This document shows, piece after piece, positions 21,581 through 23,524 of a stretch of DNA of 23,524 bases; position 1 is the first letter of the stretch, and every line of letters begins with the position of its first letter. The notes beneath the pieces were generated by a model, which saw only the letters and a program-made list of their open reading frames with translations, had not been told where the DNA came from and searched no databases. Origin of the DNA: Bifidobacteriaceae bacterium (GTDB taxonomy: Bacteria > Actinomycetota > Actinomycetes > Actinomycetales > WQXJ01); assembly GCA_031266115.1 (NCBI GenBank), contig JAISBQ010000188.1:1-23524 (forward strand), read 5' to 3'. Both the position numbers and the translations under genes were made by a program.

Positions 21581-23037
21581 GCGCCGACCCGCCGCCACTC
21601 CCGAACGGCCTCAATTTCCAGCTCTTCATCGACGGATCGTGGCGACCCGCCCATGACAACGCCAAGTTCGACGTGGTGAATCCTTCGAACGAGCAAGCCA
21701 TAGGGGAGGTGGCTTCCGCGGCGCCGCAAGACGCGGTGGCCGCGGTCGAGGCGGCGGAGCGCGCTCTCCCCGCCTGGTCGGCCACGCCACCGCGGCAGCG
21801 TGGTGAGGTCTTGCGGGCCGCCTACGCGCGGATGATCGACCGCCTCGAGGAAATCGCGGTGCTGATCTCGATCGAGAATGGCAAGGCGCTGCCAGACGCC
21901 CGTGCCGAAGTCCGCTATGCGGCCGAGTTCTTCCGGTGGTTCTCGGAGGAGGCGGTGCGGCTCGCTGGAGACGTGCGGATCGCGCCGTCAGGGGACTACC
22001 GTATCGTGGTGCAACGCCAGCCGATCGGGGTCTGTGCGCTGGTGACGCCGTGGAATTACCCGGCCGCGATGGCCACTCGGAAGATCGGACCGGCTCTTGC
22101 CGCAGGCTGCACAGTCGTCTTGAAGCCGGCCTCTGACACGCCGTTGACAGCGCTCCTGTTGGCAGACTTGCTGCAGGAGGCGGGGGTGCCGCCCGGCGTT
22201 GTGAATGTGTTGCCGAGTCGGCGTTCAGGGCAGGTCGTGCAGACCCTGCTGGCCCAGCGGCCTGTGCGCAAGGTCTCCTTCACCGGCTCCACCGAGGTCG
22301 GCGTGACGCTTCTCCACGGCGCGGCTGATCGAGTCATCTCTTCATCCATGGAGCTCGGCGGCAACGCGCCCTTCTTGGTCTTCGAGGATGCCGATATTGA
22401 TGCGGCCGTCGGCGGGGCGATGATCGCCAAGATCCGCAACGGCGGGGAGGCATGCACCGCGGCCAATCGTTTCTACGTGCATGACGCGGTCGCAGATGAG
22501 TTCACGGCGAAATTCGCCGCCGCTATGTCAAACCTGCGGATCGGGCCCGGCTACGCGCCAGGCGTCGAGCTTGGGCCGGTGATCAACGCGGCTGCGCGGT
22601 CCAACGTGGCCGCGCTGGTCGACGATGCCCTCACGCGCGGCGCCCAGATTTTCTCGCAAGGCGCCGTCCCGGACGGCCCCGGCTACTGGGTCGCTCCGGC
22701 GGTGCTGGTGGATGTGCACCCAGATTCGCGCATGCTGGCCGAGGAGATTTTTGCCCCGGTCGCGCCGGTGGTCCGGTTCGCGACCGAGGCGGACGCGATC
22801 AGCCTCGCCAACGCCACCGAATTCGGCCTGATCTCGTATCTCTACACCCGCGACCTGCGGCGCGGCCTTCGGGTCGCCGAAAGCCTCGAAGCGGGCATGA
22901 TCGGGCTCAACCGGGGGCTCGTGAGCGACCCGAGCGCCCCGTTCGGAGGCGTCAAACAGTCGGGGCTGGGCCGCGAGGGCGGCCACGAGGGCATCGCGGA
23001 GTACGCAGAGGAGAAGTACATCGCCACGGAATGGTGA
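21577..23037 (+). CDS. NAD(P)-dependent aldehyde dehydrogenase
   Basis: 486-residue aldehyde dehydrogenase of the succinate-semialdehyde/glycolaldehyde-dehydrogenase-like group. Marks in order: VTPWNYPAAMATRKIGPALA (cofactor), KPASDTP, FTGSTEVG, general-base E259 in MELGGNAP, nucleophile C293 in GEACTAANRF, EEIFAPV, and C-terminal PFGGVKQSGLGREGG. All catalytic residues are present and the length is standard. Coupled to the preceding dehydrogenase by an ATGA overlap and thus under the TGGCTAAGCCA operator. Would convert an aldehyde or semialdehyde intermediate to the acid. The precise substrate cannot be chosen from sequence. Confidence 0.93.
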   Translation: MSADPPPLPNGLNFQLFIDGSWRPAHDNAKFDVVNPSNEQAIGEVASAAPQDAVAAVEAAERALPAWSATPPRQRGEVLRAAYARMIDRLEEIAVLISIENGKALPDARAEVRYAAEFFRWFSEEAVRLAGDVRIAPSGDYRIVVQRQPIGVCALVTPWNYPAAMATRKIGPALAAGCTVVLKPASDTPLTALLLADLLQEAGVPPGVVNVLPSRRSGQVVQTLLAQRPVRKVSFTGSTEVGVTLLHGAADRVISSSMELGGNAPFLVFEDADIDAAVGGAMIAKIRNGGEACTAANRFYVHDAVADEFTAKFAAAMSNLRIGPGYAPGVELGPVINAAARSNVAALVDDALTRGAQIFSQGAVPDGPGYWVAPAVLVDVHPDSRMLAEEIFAPVAPVVRFATEADAISLANATEFGLISYLYTRDLRRGLRVAESLEAGMIGLNRGLVSDPSAPFGGVKQSGLGREGGHEGIAEYAEEKYIATEW

Positions 23038-23177
23038 ACGGTGCGTCCCCAGGTCGCGCGCGTAAAATTGAGATACATGTACGATGCCGCTCGGTCGGGC
23101 TGCAACGGCCAACTCGGTGTCGCCTGCGATCTTATTGGCAGCCCGCGAGTCGACAGGGACACTAGGCTTATGGGCTT
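23038..23177 (+). promoter_or_regulatory. hisE leader; possible leaderless promoter
   Basis: The 140-base gap after the ALDH contains an AT-rich patch with the palindrome TACATGTA near 23070-23090 and TAGGCT (23163-23168), a TANNNT-type -10 box. The box ends nine bases before the GTG of hisE, and no Shine-Dalgarno sequence lies between, so hisE may start near the 5' end of its transcript. No clear -35. After separation from ribH the his genes need a promoter of their own, and this is the only place for it. Confidence 0.35.
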
Positions 23178-23441
23178 GTGAAGACCTTTGACCAGCTCTA
23201 CGAGCAATTGCTGGAGCGCGCCGCCGAACGACCCGAGGGGTCCGGCAGCGTCGAGTTGCTGGACGCGGGCGTCCATGCCATCGGCAAGAAACTGATCGAG
23301 GAGGCGGGGGAGACCTGGATCGCGGCCGAATACGAGTCCGACGAGCAGGTCGCTCTCGAGGCCTCACAACTGTTGTATTACGTCCAATTGATGCTGGTGG
23401 CGCGCGGAGTGCCGCTGGAGAAGGTCTACGAGAGGCTCTGA
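23178..23441 (+). CDS. hisE: Phosphoribosyl-ATP pyrophosphatase
   Basis: Second step of histidine synthesis: hydrolysis of phosphoribosyl-ATP to phosphoribosyl-AMP. The 87-residue all-alpha protein matches the stand-alone actinobacterial HisE. It shows TFDQLYEQLLERAAERPEGSGS, then GKKLIEEAGETWIAAEY with the metal-binding glutamates, and EASQLLYYVQLMLVARG. The GTG start has no strong ribosome-binding site. The stop overlaps the hisG start (TGATG), the standard actinobacterial arrangement. Intact. Confidence 0.95.
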   Translation: MKTFDQLYEQLLERAAERPEGSGSVELLDAGVHAIGKKLIEEAGETWIAAEYESDEQVALEASQLLYYVQLMLVARGVPLEKVYERL

Positions 23442-23524
23442 TGCTGAGGATCGCCGTCCCGAACAAAGGGTCGCTGAGTGAAGCGGCCGTCCAAATGCTC
23501 CGCGACTGTGGCTACGCCCAGCGC
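23441..23524 (+). CDS. hisG: ATP phosphoribosyltransferase, 5' part only
   Basis: First step of histidine synthesis. Only 28 codons lie in the window, beginning MLRIAVPNKGSLSEAAVQML, the characteristic HisG N-terminus with the PNKGxLS motif. The gene is cut by the window edge. It starts within the hisE stop codon, so it is translated together with hisE. Confidence 0.93.
   Translation, partial: MLRIAVPNKGSLSEAAVQMLRDCGYAQR

Noticed and set aside
4511..23177. Integrative element with tRNA target, integrase or direct-repeat ends
   Set aside because: No integrase, transposase, tRNA or flanking long direct repeats could be found at either junction.

Overview
The window is high-GC DNA with tightly packed genes, many GTG/TTG starts and 1-8 base start/stop overlaps. 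Housekeeping order is rpe-ribD-ribE-ribBA-ribH on the left and hisE-hisG on the right. That order, with ribH next to hisE-hisG, is typical of Actinobacteria (Streptomyces has it), so the source is most likely an actinobacterium; I cannot place it more finely.

Layout. 1-466: no credible gene, but several palindromes and a short repeat. 467-4510 (+): one five-gene operon making riboflavin/lumazine precursors, led by ribulose-phosphate epimerase. 4511-23177: an accessory catabolic block of about 18.7 kb splitting ribH from hisE. 23178-23524 (+): hisE and the first 28 codons of hisG.

The catabolic block holds, left to right: a YtcJ-type amidohydrolase (-) divergent from a FadR-type GntR regulator (+); a leftward run of cupin, complete CUT1 sugar-type ABC importer (ATPase, two permeases, lipoprotein binding protein) with a small EthD-like protein inside it, a crotonase-family enzyme and a split transketolase; a decayed zinc-alcohol-dehydrogenase/SDR chimera (-); an L-threonate-dehydrogenase-like enzyme and a four-carbon acid-sugar kinase (-); then rightward a second FadR-type regulator with an SDR, and a beta-hydroxyacid dehydrogenase with an aldehyde dehydrogenase.

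Read together, the block looks like uptake and breakdown of a sugar, polyol or sugar acid: import by the CUT1 system, oxidation by several NAD(P) enzymes, phosphorylation by the DUF1537 kinase, and carbon-chain cleavage by the transketolase and/or the crotonase. The substrate is not evident. The 3-oxotetronate-phosphate decarboxylase (OtnC) that normally follows LtnD and OtnK is absent. The crotonase lacks the usual second hydratase glutamate and carries the DGxH-type signature I recall from 6-oxocamphor hydrolase. The transketolase has Tyr where the usual GHPG histidine sits.

The strongest new signal is regulatory. An 11-bp palindrome, TGGCTNAGCCA, recurs at promoters of four transcription units (amidohydrolase, transketolase operon, decayed gene, dehydrogenase/ALDH pair). 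Twice it occurs as a tandem pair abutting a good -10 box. A different palindrome sits on the promoter of the second regulator. This suggests two FadR-type circuits dividing the block, with the first regulator the better candidate for the TGGCTNAGCCA sites.
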